Shown one piece after another: positions 45,118-54,193 of a stretch of DNA of 64,000 bases. This DNA comes from Gammaproteobacteria bacterium (GTDB lineage Bacteria; Pseudomonadota; Gammaproteobacteria; Steroidobacterales; Foliamicaceae), in contig VXSK01000028.1 of assembly GCA_009838035.1 (NCBI GenBank), positions 176,511 through 240,510 on the forward strand, given 5' to 3'. The notes beneath the pieces are model-generated. The model worked only from the letters and a program-made list of their open reading frames with translations. It did no database searches and was not told where the DNA came from. Position 1 is the first letter of the stretch; each line of letters starts with the position of its first letter. The position numbers and the translations under genes were made by a program.

Positions 45118-45187
45118 GCTTTGCTCCCGGTCTTTACCAAGACCGGTGATCTTGAGCAAAGCCGATCCCTCGGGGCTTTTTATTGGG
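45118..45187 (+). promoter_or_regulatory. Nested hairpins with a possible terminator/antiterminator switch upstream of higBA
   Basis: GCTTTGCTC (45118-45126) pairs perfectly with GAGCAAAGC (45154-45162). Inside lies an 8-bp hairpin, CCGGTCTT/AAGACCGG with loop TACC. The right arm of the outer stem also overlaps AAAGCC (45158-45163), which can pair with GGCTTT (45174-45179) followed by a T-rich run. The two pairings exclude each other, as in attenuators or riboswitches. It may equally be a plain terminator. Confidence 0.5.
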
Positions 45188-45220
45188 CACGCTGGAGACA
45201 TAAGGACATGACCAAAGTGA

Positions 45221-45247
45221 TTGACAGCCGTTGTCATATCTGACAAC
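45221..45247 (+). promoter_or_regulatory. higBA operator with inverted repeat and -35-like TTGACA
   Basis: GTTGTCA (45230-45236) and TGACAAC (45241-45247) are exact reverse complements with a 4-nt spacer. TTGACA at 45221-45226 resembles a -35 box. The site is just before the GTG start at 45256, fitting autorepression by the HigA-like antitoxin. Confidence 0.55.
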
Positions 45248-45255
45248 ATCGCACC

Positions 45256-45606
45256 GTGACGGAAAACACGCGACCTATCGGATGGGTCAGGGCGGCAAGG
45301 AAAGCACTCGCAGCATTTCCACCGGTCGTGCAGGATCGAATTAATTCAGCCCTGACAATTGCAGCAGAAGGTAGTAAGGCGGATATCGCCAAGCCGCTCA
45401 CGGGTCTTGGACCGAGAGTAATGCAGGTTGCCGTTCGCTATCGAACCGATACATATCGCGCGGTTTACACCACGGAATTCAAGGAGGAACTTTGGGTGCT
45501 ACATGCTTTCAAGAAGAAATCCAAGAAAGGCGTTAGGACACCAAGGTTGGAGGTCGAACTTCTTCGGGCTCGGCTGGGCCACTTGAGATTGGAGTTACGA
45601 AAATGA
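45256..45606 (+). CDS. higB: HigB/RelE-like toxin (Gp49 family)
   Basis: A 116-residue protein of the phage Gp49-like HigB group. The core AVRYRTDTYRAVYTTEFKEE, followed by LWVLHAFKKKSKKG, is typical: a ribosome-dependent mRNA nuclease with basic C-terminus. The GTG start fits the promoter. Toxin precedes antitoxin, as in hig operons. Overlaps higA by 4 nt. Confidence 0.88.
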   Translation: MTENTRPIGWVRAARKALAAFPPVVQDRINSALTIAAEGSKADIAKPLTGLGPRVMQVAVRYRTDTYRAVYTTEFKEELWVLHAFKKKSKKGVRTPRLEVELLRARLGHLRLELRK

Positions 45607-45908
45607 GTGAAAGAGATATTGAACTGGTGCGAGGAAGCGGGAATATCTTTCGCGATTTCGGAGATCCCCATGCGGATCTGAAGCAGGCCAAGGCGGTTAT
45701 TGCCGCTCGGGTAATTGCGGTCCTGGACGAGCGTGAATTGACTGTGCGAGGCGCTGCCAGCCTTACTGGATTCGCTGCAGCGGATTTCTCTCGCTTGCGC
45801 AATGCCGATCTTAGCCGCTTCACACTCGACCGGCTGATGCGCATGCTTGGCGCGCTGGATAAACGCACCAGGACCACGATTCGAATTGAGCCCGTTCCTG
45901 TGAACTAA
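45603..45908 (+). CDS. higA: HigA-like antitoxin (XRE HTH)
   Basis: A 101-residue protein with a helix-turn-helix of the HTH_37 type (LTVRGAASLTGFAAADFSRLRN, FTLDRLMRMLGALD). It would bind and neutralise the HigB-like toxin and repress the operon. The ATG overlaps the toxin stop (ATGA). Confidence 0.88.
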   Translation: MSERDIELVRGSGNIFRDFGDPHADLKQAKAVIAARVIAVLDERELTVRGAASLTGFAAADFSRLRNADLSRFTLDRLMRMLGALDKRTRTTIRIEPVPVN

Positions 45909-46024
45909 ATCTATGTGAAGAAGTACCTGCCTGCGCTAATGGAGTGAAATTACGAAAATAACAAGCTGGCGATAAGTTTTGTACTTCCGTATGCTTGCGC
46001 GCTGTTTTGGGATGAAGCAGAGGG

Positions 46025-47170
46025 GTGGGGCAAGTGGAAAGAGGCGGAAAGCGGCTGGTGATCTGCTGCGATGGGACCTGGAACGAGCCGGACCAGGAAG
46101 TTCATGACAATCCGGCTGACGAGACCGAGCCGACCAACGTTCTGAAGATCGTGCGGGGTCTGGCGCCTGTTGACCGAGAGCAGGTCCCGCAGGTGGTCTA
46201 TTACGACACCGGCGTAGGCACGCAGGGCCCGCTCGACAAGTACGTCGGCGGCGGGTTGGGCGGCGGGCTGTCGGATAACATCCAGCAGGCTTATCGCTTC
46301 ATTGCGAACAACTGGCGCGAAGGCGACGAGCTGTTCCTGTTCGGGTTCAGCCGGGGCGCCTATACCGTGCGTTCCCTGGCGGGATTTATCGGCGTGGCGG
46401 GGCTGCTGAGTAAGGAGAACCTGAGGCTGTTGCCGGAAGCGTATGCGCTCTACCGCCTGCAACCGGGCAAACGCGACGGCGCAATGGTCCAAGAACGGCT
46501 GGCAAAAGCGGGCGAGCCTTCCCGGCGCCCGGTTCCGATCAAGTTCATCGGCGTGTGGGACACGGTCGGCGCGCTGGGCGCCCCAACGCCGATTCTCGGG
46601 CGACTGACGCGCAAGAAGGTGTCCTTTCACAACACGCAGCTGGGCGAAAACGTGGAGCACGCGTACCACGCGCTGGCGGTCGACGAGCGCCGCAGGCCGT
46701 TCCAGCCGGACTTGTGGACCGGCGCTCCCGCCGAGGGTCAGACCATCGAGCAGGTCTGGTTCGCCGGCGTGCATTCCAATATCGGCGGCGGTTACCGCGA
46801 TTGCGGACTGGCGAATATCGCCCTGGACTGGCTGGCCGGCCGCTCCGCGCGCCACGGTCTGCAATTCACCGACTCGATCGCCGGAATGCAGTGCGAAGCA
46901 GCGGACCGCTGCAGGCTGGAAGACTCGTTCTCGTGGAGCTATCAGGCGTTGCGCGCGCTTCGCGTGCGTCCTTACCAGCGCGAAATAGGCCCGAAGCAAG
47001 GCGGCGACATTCGCCCCGCCGGCACCATCGTGCCCGGCGAAAGCGCCCACCCGAGCGCGGTCGAAGCCATCGGAAAACACTTCGCCCGCAATCCCGGCAA
47101 TGCGCACTACGAACCAAAAAACCTAATCAGCGCCCTCGACGACGGCCTGCCGGTCTGGCAGGAGACTTAA
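46025..47170 (+). CDS. DUF2235 (T6SS phospholipase-like) hydrolase
   Basis: A 381-residue alpha/beta hydrolase of the DUF2235/Tle1-type family. It opens with KRLVICCDGTWNEPDQ and has the nucleophile motif GFSRGAYTVRSLAG, then FIGVWDTVGALGAP and GVHSNIGGGY. Members include type VI secretion phospholipase effectors, but many occur without T6SS. No secretion genes are nearby, and no immunity gene is evident. GTG at 46025 (or 46034) is the likely start. Confidence 0.88.
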   Translation: MGQVERGGKRLVICCDGTWNEPDQEVHDNPADETEPTNVLKIVRGLAPVDREQVPQVVYYDTGVGTQGPLDKYVGGGLGGGLSDNIQQAYRFIANNWREGDELFLFGFSRGAYTVRSLAGFIGVAGLLSKENLRLLPEAYALYRLQPGKRDGAMVQERLAKAGEPSRRPVPIKFIGVWDTVGALGAPTPILGRLTRKKVSFHNTQLGENVEHAYHALAVDERRRPFQPDLWTGAPAEGQTIEQVWFAGVHSNIGGGYRDCGLANIALDWLAGRSARHGLQFTDSIAGMQCEAADRCRLEDSFSWSYQALRALRVRPYQREIGPKQGGDIRPAGTIVPGESAHPSAVEAIGKHFARNPGNAHYEPKNLISALDDGLPVWQET

Positions 47171-47246
47171 CTGTCACGATTTGACGGACGCGCGGGAGAG
47201 ATTGCAAGCTTTGCGGCGAGTGGAATTCAAGACCCGGTGCGTGCGC

Positions 47247-47273
47247 TCAGTCGACGTCGCGGGCCACTCGAAA
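47247..47273 (-). pseudogene. SUMF1/FGE C-terminal tail remnant
   Basis: Nine codons reading FRVARDVD and stop, identical in protein to the last residues of the intact SUMF1-type gene (54705 end). Beyond it the match stops, so only the extreme tail survives, between the DUF2235 gene and the TonB receptor. Confidence 0.5.
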
Positions 47274-47303
47274 GCAGCGCCGCAACAGTGCGTGCAAATT
47301 TAC

Positions 47304-50300
47304 CTAAGTCTCCCAGGTCAATTCGAGGAACAACACCCGGCCGCGCGCGTCCCACCGGGTGGGATCATAGGGCAGTGTCCGCCAGATCGTGGGCATTTCC
47401 GCCTTGAGCACGTTGCGTCCTCCAACGCGCAATCGCAGACCGTTATCGAATTCATAGGTAACCGAAAGATCAACCGTGGTGAGGGACCTGACGGTCAGCG
47501 GGGGCAAACTGCCGTAAGGACGTGTGCAGCGCCCGATCACTTCCTTGCAACTTCCCCCGGTATTGTGGTTTTCGTAGCCGGGCAGGTAGTGCATGTAGGT
47601 ATGCAAGGCGAACCTCCCGACCTCCCAGCCCAGCGACGCCGTAACCCTGTATTCGCTGCTGCCGGACCCGGTACCTTTTCGGACTATGCGCGGCGACCCG
47701 GCGCTGATCTGGTAGGACTCGTCGAGCACGCGCATGTATTGCAGGCTGGGCGTGAAGCGGCCCACACGCGTGTCGAAATCAAGGTGGAGTTCGGTATCTA
47801 CGGTCTCGCTTACCTTGTTGGCGATATTGATGAGGTGCCAATTGACTGCCGTCAGGTAACCTTCCGCGTCTCGCCGGACTACGTCCGGATGCTGCAGCGC
47901 CAGTTCCCGCTCCTCCGGCTCACCGAACAGCAGCCCGAGCGTGCCTTCGATCCGGTTGGCGAAATCGACGCGGGACCAGTCCGCCGTCCAGCGAAACCCC
48001 AGCCGGTTCGGCGGCGACCAGGCAAAGCCCACCGAGTAATTATCGGAGGTCTCGGAGTCGAGACGCGGACTGAACTGAGAACTGTTCACCTGCACGTATT
48101 GCCAGGTTGGCTCGCCCGACGGATGATGAAGATCGACGACGAAGGTGCCGAATTCCTGGGGAGCAGAAGTCCCGAACAGCTCCCGCAGCAGGGGCGGGCG
48201 AAATGAGCTGGACCAGGAGGCGCGAAAAACGAGGTTTTCCGTCGGTTGAAACCGAAGGCCCACGCGCGGACTGGTGGAGCCTCGTCTGGATTCCCCCAGG
48301 TTGTACGAACCGACAAACTCTCTTGTGCGACCGTGATAGTCCTGCCATCCCTCACCCGGAACATATATCCGGCCCTGGCTGGGCACGATTGCAGTGTCGC
48401 GACCCAGCGAGCCCACGAATTCATAGGTGTCCTTGCGCGCCTGAAGGCTCAACAGCAGCGAGCGGAGTCCCGGACGCGCATTGTCCTCGCCCACCAGCGG
48501 AACGGAAAGCTCGGCAAAGTATGCGCGGTAGTCCTTTGCAGGGCGCTCCACGCCGTGAGTCTGTTCGGCGGATTCCCGGATCTCCGGACCTTCCGGCCCG
48601 GAGAATTGCCAATGCGAATAAACCACGTTCTTTCGAAGCTCGCCTCCCAGGGCGTATTCCACGTTTCCGCCCCGGATTCGAACCAGGTCCCCCCGTAACA
48701 CGGCCTGATAGCTCGTGGTAATGGTCGTGCCGTGCACCTCCCGCTCGCGAGCGAACAAGTCGGCAAAGACATCGCCCTGGGCGGTACCATTGCCGAATAC
48801 GTTGATCGCTGTGTCCGGCTCGGAGCTCTCCAGGGCTGCATAGAACGCCGCATGGCCGGGATCGCTCTCCCAGCGCGCGAGATTCGATGCGTTATTCAAC
48901 AGGATTCTCCGCGCCTTCGATCGCGTGACGCTCAGGTCCAGCTTCTGGCCCCGAACGGCCCACAGCAAGCCGACGGTGTAGTTGCGCTGCCGGCTCTCTG
49001 CGTCCAAAAGGGCTCGCGGCATCAAGCCGGCCTCGATTTCGGCAGCCGGCCAATAGGACACGATCATCGGTGTGTCGAACGGATTGTAGGCGTTGCCGGT
49101 CGGTACCAGGTACTGCAATACCGTTCTTCGTTCCTGCATTGACTCGTGATCGGAGTGCAGGATGTCCGCATACGCATCAAGACTGTCGGTTACGTGTTGC
49201 CGAACGCGCAGACTGAACGAGGTGTTGGCGGCATCCTCGCCGTTGGAAGGAAGGACAGCGTCAGCGGGCGCTATCTCGGTCATGAAGTCGTCCACGGTGG
49301 CGCCGAGACCACTGTGGCCGGCGGGGAGCTGGTAGCGGACACGACTAGTGCATCGGGGCGAAAGGTACTGAAACCGGAATCGCGGGATGAATTCGCATGC
49401 CACGCCCGGCTGGCCGAATGAGGTAGTGCGCAAGTCGTACTCCGGTCCGAACCGGTCGCGGTAGTCCAGCGTATCCCACCCCGTCTTCCTGTTGTCTATC
49501 GGTTGGGAGGAACGGCGGGAGGCGGTAACTGTCAGGTTGCCGGTCCCCCAGGCATAGTTGCCGTTCAGGCTGATCCTGCGCAGATCCGAGCCGGAGGAAC
49601 TGAACTCGTGCCGGGCAGTGGCGGCGGCCGAGGCGCCCTCGTAGTCATTCCTGAGAACGATGTTCACCACGCCGCCGATAGCGTCCGAGCCGTACACGGC
49701 CGAGGCTCCGTCCAGCTGAACGTCCACTCGCTCGATGGCCGCCAGAGGTATGGTCAGCGTGTTGACGAAATCCTCCTGGTAGCCCGCCGCTCCGGCGACA
49801 CGGCGGCCATTGACAAGAACCAGCGTATTGTCCGAACCCATGGCGCGCAGATTGATGGTCGAGATGCCCAGTCCGAACTGACCCAGGGCCACGTCCGTGT
49901 CTTGCGCAAGGAGGCCCCGGCTCGTATTCGTTTGCGTACTGATGGAAGGGAACGACCAGGGCAGCGTGCGGAAGAACTCCTCCAGGGTGGACGCGCCTCG
50001 CCGGGCGAGTTCTTCCGCGGAATAGCTATAGACTCTGGCGCTGGGGTCGCCCCGCGCCAGCCGCGAACCGGTAACCCTCTGCACGGGAAGTTCGATCGGC
50101 GCCTCCTCATCCTCGGCAGGGGCTTCGTCCGCCGGCTCCGGTTCTTCTGCCGGCTCCACCGCCTGAACGACCACCAGTTCTTCCGCAGCGTATGTATATT
50201 CCAGGCCCGTGTCGTTCAACAGGGCCGCCAGGGCTTCCTCGAGGCGGTATTCGCCCTTGAGGCCGTCCACGTCGACCTGGGCGCCGACGCCTTCGGCGAA

Positions 50301-50465
50301 CATGATCTGAACGCCCGATTTCCTGGCGAGTTGGAGCAGGGCGCTGCCGGCCTTTTGCGGCTTGATGTCGAGCGTCAGCGCCGTGTCGGCCTGCGCCCGG
50401 GCAGCGGCCGCCATGAACGCGAGCACCGCCAGGATCAGCACCGCCAGGATCGGCCTCTGCTTCAT
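47304..50465 (-). CDS. TonB-dependent receptor with N-terminal STN signalling domain
   Basis: A 1053-residue outer-membrane receptor. Sec signal to about residue 24, then a secretin/TonB STN domain (residues 28-100: LTLDIKPQKAGSALLQLAR...LKGEYRLEEALAALLNDTGLEYTY), an acidic proline-rich linker, plug (VNGRRVAGAAGYQEDF, DGASAVYGSDAIGGVVNIVLR) and a large barrel ending LFLELTWET. The STN domain talks to a FecR-type anti-sigma factor. It is the third gene after sigma and FecR, a classic surface-signalling order. Confidence 0.92.
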   Translation of the reverse strand: MKQRPILAVLILAVLAFMAAAARAQADTALTLDIKPQKAGSALLQLARKSGVQIMFAEGVGAQVDVDGLKGEYRLEEALAALLNDTGLEYTYAAEELVVVQAVEPAEEPEPADEAPAEDEEAPIELPVQRVTGSRLARGDPSARVYSYSAEELARRGASTLEEFFRTLPWSFPSISTQTNTSRGLLAQDTDVALGQFGLGISTINLRAMGSDNTLVLVNGRRVAGAAGYQEDFVNTLTIPLAAIERVDVQLDGASAVYGSDAIGGVVNIVLRNDYEGASAAATARHEFSSSGSDLRRISLNGNYAWGTGNLTVTASRRSSQPIDNRKTGWDTLDYRDRFGPEYDLRTTSFGQPGVACEFIPRFRFQYLSPRCTSRVRYQLPAGHSGLGATVDDFMTEIAPADAVLPSNGEDAANTSFSLRVRQHVTDSLDAYADILHSDHESMQERRTVLQYLVPTGNAYNPFDTPMIVSYWPAAEIEAGLMPRALLDAESRQRNYTVGLLWAVRGQKLDLSVTRSKARRILLNNASNLARWESDPGHAAFYAALESSEPDTAINVFGNGTAQGDVFADLFAREREVHGTTITTSYQAVLRGDLVRIRGGNVEYALGGELRKNVVYSHWQFSGPEGPEIRESAEQTHGVERPAKDYRAYFAELSVPLVGEDNARPGLRSLLLSLQARKDTYEFVGSLGRDTAIVPSQGRIYVPGEGWQDYHGRTREFVGSYNLGESRRGSTSPRVGLRFQPTENLVFRASWSSSFRPPLLRELFGTSAPQEFGTFVVDLHHPSGEPTWQYVQVNSSQFSPRLDSETSDNYSVGFAWSPPNRLGFRWTADWSRVDFANRIEGTLGLLFGEPEERELALQHPDVVRRDAEGYLTAVNWHLINIANKVSETVDTELHLDFDTRVGRFTPSLQYMRVLDESYQISAGSPRIVRKGTGSGSSEYRVTASLGWEVGRFALHTYMHYLPGYENHNTGGSCKEVIGRCTRPYGSLPPLTVRSLTTVDLSVTYEFDNGLRLRVGGRNVLKAEMPTIWRTLPYDPTRWDARGRVLFLELTWET

Positions 50466-50475
50466 GGCCTGTCCA

Positions 50476-51519
50476 TCACGGGCTGCGCGCCTCGTCCGAG
50501 TCCACCCGGGAAGCCGTAAGCACGATCCGGTCGTAGTGCTGTGTAACCTTGATCGGCAGTATGAGTTCCAGGCTTTGGAGCGCGGCATCGCTCGCGGGGA
50601 TGCGAACGACCGTGTACACCTGCAAATTCATGATCGAGGCGTCTTCGATCAGGATCTTCTTGCGCGAATAGCGGTTGAGTTCCTGGACCACCTGAAACAG
50701 CGGTTCGCTGGTGAAACTGAGCACACCGTCGCGCCAGGCGCCGAAGCGGTCCAGGGACTCGGGCCGAAAGGCCGTCAGCCGATCGCGCTCGATATCGAAC
50801 TCGGCGACCCAGCCGGCCTCCACGCGGCGCGGGCCCAGCCCGCGGACCGAGACGGGCGGCGGCGATTCGGTGCCGTCTTCGGTCGCCTTGTGGATCGTCA
50901 CCGCGCCCTCGATCACCGCCAATTGATAGCGTTCCGGGTCCTTGCGGATGTTGAACGCCGTCCCGATGGCCGTGACGGAACGCAGGCCCAGGTCCACGGT
51001 GAAGGGGCGCCTGGCATCTTCCGCGACCTCGAAATAGGCCTCGCCACGCTCCAGAAGGATCCGGCGCGCCTGTTCGTTGTAGTCCACGACCATTTGACCG
51101 GCGGTATTGAGCGTGACGACGCTGCCGTCGCCCAACTCGACGGTGCGCTGCTCGCCGATCCGTGTGGAGTACTTCCGAAGGTGGCTGTTGTCTCCGCCGC
51201 GCCACGGCGAGAACCAGGTTAAAGCGGCGCCGATCGTGACGAGGACCGCCGCCGCAATGCCGAACAGGATCTTCCTTTTCTCACTGCGTCCCTGGATCAG
51301 GCGCCGGTATTGCGGGACGATTTCCCGAATCTCGCTGTCGGCCGTCAGTCCCTCCATCGTCCCGAGAATCTCGAGCAAACCGAAGAACTCTTCCCTGTAT
51401 TTCGGATCGTTCCGAACGCGGCTTTGGATCGTCATCGCCTCCGCGTTCGACAACTCATCGGACCACAGGTGCAGCAGTGCATGCTCGGTGCCGCCGCGCA
51501 TGATCTCGTGAAGTTTCAT
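50476..51519 (-). CDS. FecR-family anti-sigma regulator
   Basis: A 347-residue inner-membrane protein. A cytosolic N-terminal part with DUF4880-like helices (residues 1-80), one membrane helix (about 84-105, ILFGIAAAVLVTIGAALTWF), and a periplasmic FecR domain (ERRTVELGDGSVVTLN-like segment, GEAYFEVAEDARRPFTVD). It relays the receptor signal to the sigma factor. The ATG overlaps the sigma stop (TGATG). Confidence 0.9.
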   Translation of the reverse strand: MKLHEIMRGGTEHALLHLWSDELSNAEAMTIQSRVRNDPKYREEFFGLLEILGTMEGLTADSEIREIVPQYRRLIQGRSEKRKILFGIAAAVLVTIGAALTWFSPWRGGDNSHLRKYSTRIGEQRTVELGDGSVVTLNTAGQMVVDYNEQARRILLERGEAYFEVAEDARRPFTVDLGLRSVTAIGTAFNIRKDPERYQLAVIEGAVTIHKATEDGTESPPPVSVRGLGPRRVEAGWVAEFDIERDRLTAFRPESLDRFGAWRDGVLSFTSEPLFQVVQELNRYSRKKILIEDASIMNLQVYTVVRIPASDAALQSLELILPIKVTQHYDRIVLTASRVDSDEARSP

Positions 51520-52112
51520 CAGCACCAGTGCTCTCCCGAGTTCTGAATCGTCCGTCGCGCTTGCCGGAGCTTTCGAAGCGCCCGCAGGATGTAGTGCTCG
51601 ACCTGCTTCTTCGTCAGTCCCATGTACACGGCGATTTCCCCGTAGTTCAGGTTGTGAAAGCGGTGCAGAACGAATGCCGCTCTCCAATGCGGGCGCATAC
51701 CCAGAATGACGGCCTTGATGGCTTCAAGCTCCAGTTGCGCCTCGACGATCCTCTCCGGCGAGTGCTCGTCCCTTCGTTCGCGCTCGACCGCGAGCTGGGC
51801 GGCCGAATACGCCCTGCGCACCCGCGACTTGCGGTGCCTGTTCGCGAGCATGTTGTTGGCCATGGTCAGGAGATAGGAACGATTGCTTCCCAGCGAATCG
51901 GACATCTTCTCTTCCAGCCCGTTCACGATCATCAGGTGGGCGAAAACCTCCTGTGTTATGTCGTTGATCTGCTCCTCCGGGACCGACCGGCCGCGCAGGA
52001 ATACATACAAGGCCCGGGCATGCCGCCCAAACAATTTCTCGACCAACTGCCTTCGCCGCAGCTTCTTCCGCGAAGGCAAGCTGACGACTTTTTCTTCCTG
52101 ACAAAGACTCAC
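51519..52112 (-). CDS. ECF sigma factor (FecI-like)
   Basis: A 197-residue RNA polymerase sigma factor. Region 2 is at EQINDITQEVFAHLM and region 4 at LGMRPHWRAAFVLHRFHNLN followed by YGEIAVYMGLTKKQVEHYILRALRKL. It likely drives transcription of the receptor and possibly itself. First gene of the sigma, FecR and STN-receptor operon. Confidence 0.92.
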   Translation of the reverse strand: MSLCQEEKVVSLPSRKKLRRRQLVEKLFGRHARALYVFLRGRSVPEEQINDITQEVFAHLMIVNGLEEKMSDSLGSNRSYLLTMANNMLANRHRKSRVRRAYSAAQLAVERERRDEHSPERIVEAQLELEAIKAVILGMRPHWRAAFVLHRFHNLNYGEIAVYMGLTKKQVEHYILRALRKLRQARRTIQNSGEHWC

Positions 52113-52302
52113 TGTGCTTGTGCGATACCTATCTACTCAATAAACACCCAAGACTCTCCTTTACCCCTGTTTTGATTTATCCAAAGCTTACGATACCCAA
52201 AAAACACGATCCACGGAGTACGAGACTACCTGAACCTGCCCGGCGAACCCGTGGGTCCGACCCCACGCTGCAATGTCCCGCCCGGGCTGCCGGTGCGCGC
52301 CC

Positions 52303-52634
52303 TCAGTCGACGTTGCGCGCTACGCGGAAGCCGAAGCCCGAGCCGGCCGTTGTTGCGAATATGGGCAGGCGTGTCGCCACCCTCAACAAGCCGGGAAAGC
52401 CGGCCCAGGAGCCGCCCTTGATCACCCACGTCCGGCAGGAGGGCTCGATGTAGGGAGTTCCATCCCGGGGCGCGTCCGCGTGACCCAGCGCATAGCAATC
52501 GGCCGTCAGTTCCGAAACGTTGCCTCCAGGTAGGCCAGTATCTCGGCGCGCCGCAGGCACGGCGCCGGATGGTCGTCGGAATCGCCGATGCTGTTATCGC
52601 GCCAGGTGAACTCCGGCTGCATCTGCCAGCTGAC
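52303..52634 (-). pseudogene. SUMF1/FGE-like pseudogene A, internal deletion and frameshift
   Basis: The right part codes WQMQPEFTWRDNSIGDSDDH and CLRRAEILAYL, as in the intact gene at 54705-55667. At about 52527 it jumps to GNVSELTADCYALGHADAP and continues to GFGFRVARNVD and stop. Roughly 100 codons between are missing, and the join shifts the frame. Nucleotide identity to the intact copy is very high. The 97 bp at 52533-52629 also form the left direct repeat flanking the GST genes. Confidence 0.85.
52533..52629. repeat. 97-bp SUMF1-derived direct repeat, left copy (GST flank)
   Basis: This block matches 54194-54290 with only a few differences and also a stretch of the intact gene (from 55204). 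It lies just beyond the 3' end of the GST pair. Confidence 0.75.
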
Positions 52635-52679
52635 TGGCGGGCCCATATCTGATACGGCTCGGATTACGGGGGAACGGTC

Positions 52680-52748
52680 ACAGGGACAGATAGTGAACCT
52701 TGCTCCAGAATCACCTGTGTGATATCGGCCATTTCTACTGTCCCTGTT
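52680..52748. repeat. 10-bp inverted repeat ACAGGGACAG / CTGTCCCTGT
   Basis: ACAGGGACAG at 52680-52689 and CTGTCCCTGT at 52739-52748 are exact reverse complements with 49 nt between. The right arm is inside the last codons of the GST gene. It could be a terminator-like or REP-like element. Confidence 0.45.
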
Positions 52749-53433
52749 CCAGTTGTGTCTTACCGAAGAACGCTTCGCGAGTCTCATCGGACGGGTCGCC
52801 GATCACTTCATGTTCATTTAGCAGGGCACATCCGCGTTGAACTGCCGGTCGATCAGACAAGGTGTTGTACCAGCGCTCTACATTCGGAAACTGAGTGATG
52901 TCAATTTCGTGCAGCCAGCGTACGTGGACCCACGGATAGATCGCGACATCGGCGATAGAGTAGTCGCCGGCAACATATGGCACATCCGCAAGCCGTTTAT
53001 CCATGACTTTGTACAATCGAAGTGTTTCGTTTTGATAGCGTTCTATCGCATAGGGAATCTTCTCAGGCGCATAGCCAAGAAAGTGCCCGCACTGACCAAA
53101 CATGGGCCCAACGCTCGCCATCTGAAACATTAACCACTGCAGGACTTCGATGCGCAATCGAGGGGATGACGGCAAGAGCTGCCCAGTCTTGTCGGCAAGG
53201 TAGATCAGTATCGCCCCGGATTCGAAAAGCGAGAAATGGGGGCCACCGGTTCCGTCGGCGTGGTCGACGATCGCTGGAATCTTGTTGTTGGGGCTAATCG
53301 TCAGAAAATCCTTTGCGAACTGCTCACCCTTAAGGATATTGACAGGGATTGTGGTGTACTCGAGTCCAACTTCCTCAAGCATGATCGCCACCTTTTGCCC
53401 ATTTGGTGTTGGCCAGAAATAGAAGTCAATCAT
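52735..53433 (-). CDS. Glutathione S-transferase, Ure2/YghU-like
   Basis: A 232-residue protein with an N-terminal thioredoxin-like domain (FYFWPTPNGQKVAIMLEEVGLEY, NNKIPAIVDH, FESGAILIYLADK) and a helical C-terminal domain (YSIADVAIYPWVHV). It would conjugate glutathione or act as a thiol-disulfide reductase. Overlaps the second GST gene by 4 nt. Confidence 0.92.
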   Translation of the reverse strand: MIDFYFWPTPNGQKVAIMLEEVGLEYTTIPVNILKGEQFAKDFLTISPNNKIPAIVDHADGTGGPHFSLFESGAILIYLADKTGQLLPSSPRLRIEVLQWLMFQMASVGPMFGQCGHFLGYAPEKIPYAIERYQNETLRLYKVMDKRLADVPYVAGDYSIADVAIYPWVHVRWLHEIDITQFPNVERWYNTLSDRPAVQRGCALLNEHEVIGDPSDETREAFFGKTQLEQGQ

Positions 53434-54149
53434 CTACCGGTTTTTCTTATGTCGATTACGGCCTGGACATGGCGTTGGTGGTTCTCCGGTGACATATCGC
53501 CATCATAATCGACATTCAAGTGTGCTTTCACCGATGGGCGTTGGATGACCACGTCGTACCAATCGCTCAGCGCAGGTCGTCCGTCGCGCCACCGGTACCT
53601 CGGGTGCAAGAGGTCTTCGGTGCTTCCTTCTTCGCCAAGGTAACTGACACCTTGCAGCAAGCCAGCCGAACCGATATCGAAGTCCGGGTTTGTTGCCGCC
53701 CAACGTTCGGCTTCGTCCAATGTCGCTACGATCTTGGGCCACACCCATTCGTACAGTGTTCGGCGACGTGCTTCTTCCGGTAACCACGCTTCCATGCTCA
53801 GTTGCACAGCGCATTCGAACAGCGTGTCGCCGAGCGCAAGGCGACGCAACGCATCCCAACGCTTCGCTCCGTCCGGGGGAAAAAGCCTGTTCGTGACGCG
53901 TTGCGCGTCGAGAAATTCGACAATGGTTTGACTACCGTACAGGACGGTACCGTCCTCCAGTGCCAAACAAGGCACCTTCCCCAGCGGAGCGAGTTCGCTC
54001 ATGTCGTACTGACCGGTGACGAATCGTCCATTGAGGTCGCGGAATGGAAAAGTGGGCACTCGGGTGAGTGTCTCCCAAAGTCCCGCCTCGTGCGCAACGA
54101 CTAAAGTCTTGTGCACGAAACTGTGGAACGGCGAGTAGAAAAGTCTCAT
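53430..54149 (-). CDS. Glutathione S-transferase-like protein
   Basis: About 239 residues. N-terminal domain: MRLFYSPFHSFVHKTLVVAHEAGLW, LGKVPCLALEDGTVLYGSQTIVEFLDA. C-terminal helical domain less typical. The start MRLFYSP fits the family; the frame opens at 54182, which lies right beside the SUMF1 repeat. It precedes and overlaps the YghU-like gene, so both form one operon, bracketed by SUMF1 fragments. Confidence 0.88.
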   Translation of the reverse strand: MRLFYSPFHSFVHKTLVVAHEAGLWETLTRVPTFPFRDLNGRFVTGQYDMSELAPLGKVPCLALEDGTVLYGSQTIVEFLDAQRVTNRLFPPDGAKRWDALRRLALGDTLFECAVQLSMEAWLPEEARRRTLYEWVWPKIVATLDEAERWAATNPDFDIGSAGLLQGVSYLGEEGSTEDLLHPRYRWRDGRPALSDWYDVVIQRPSVKAHLNVDYDGDMSPENHQRHVQAVIDIRKTGR

Positions 54150-54193
54150 GAAACGAGGATCGGCGATGGCATCAAGCACCATGGTATGTCACT

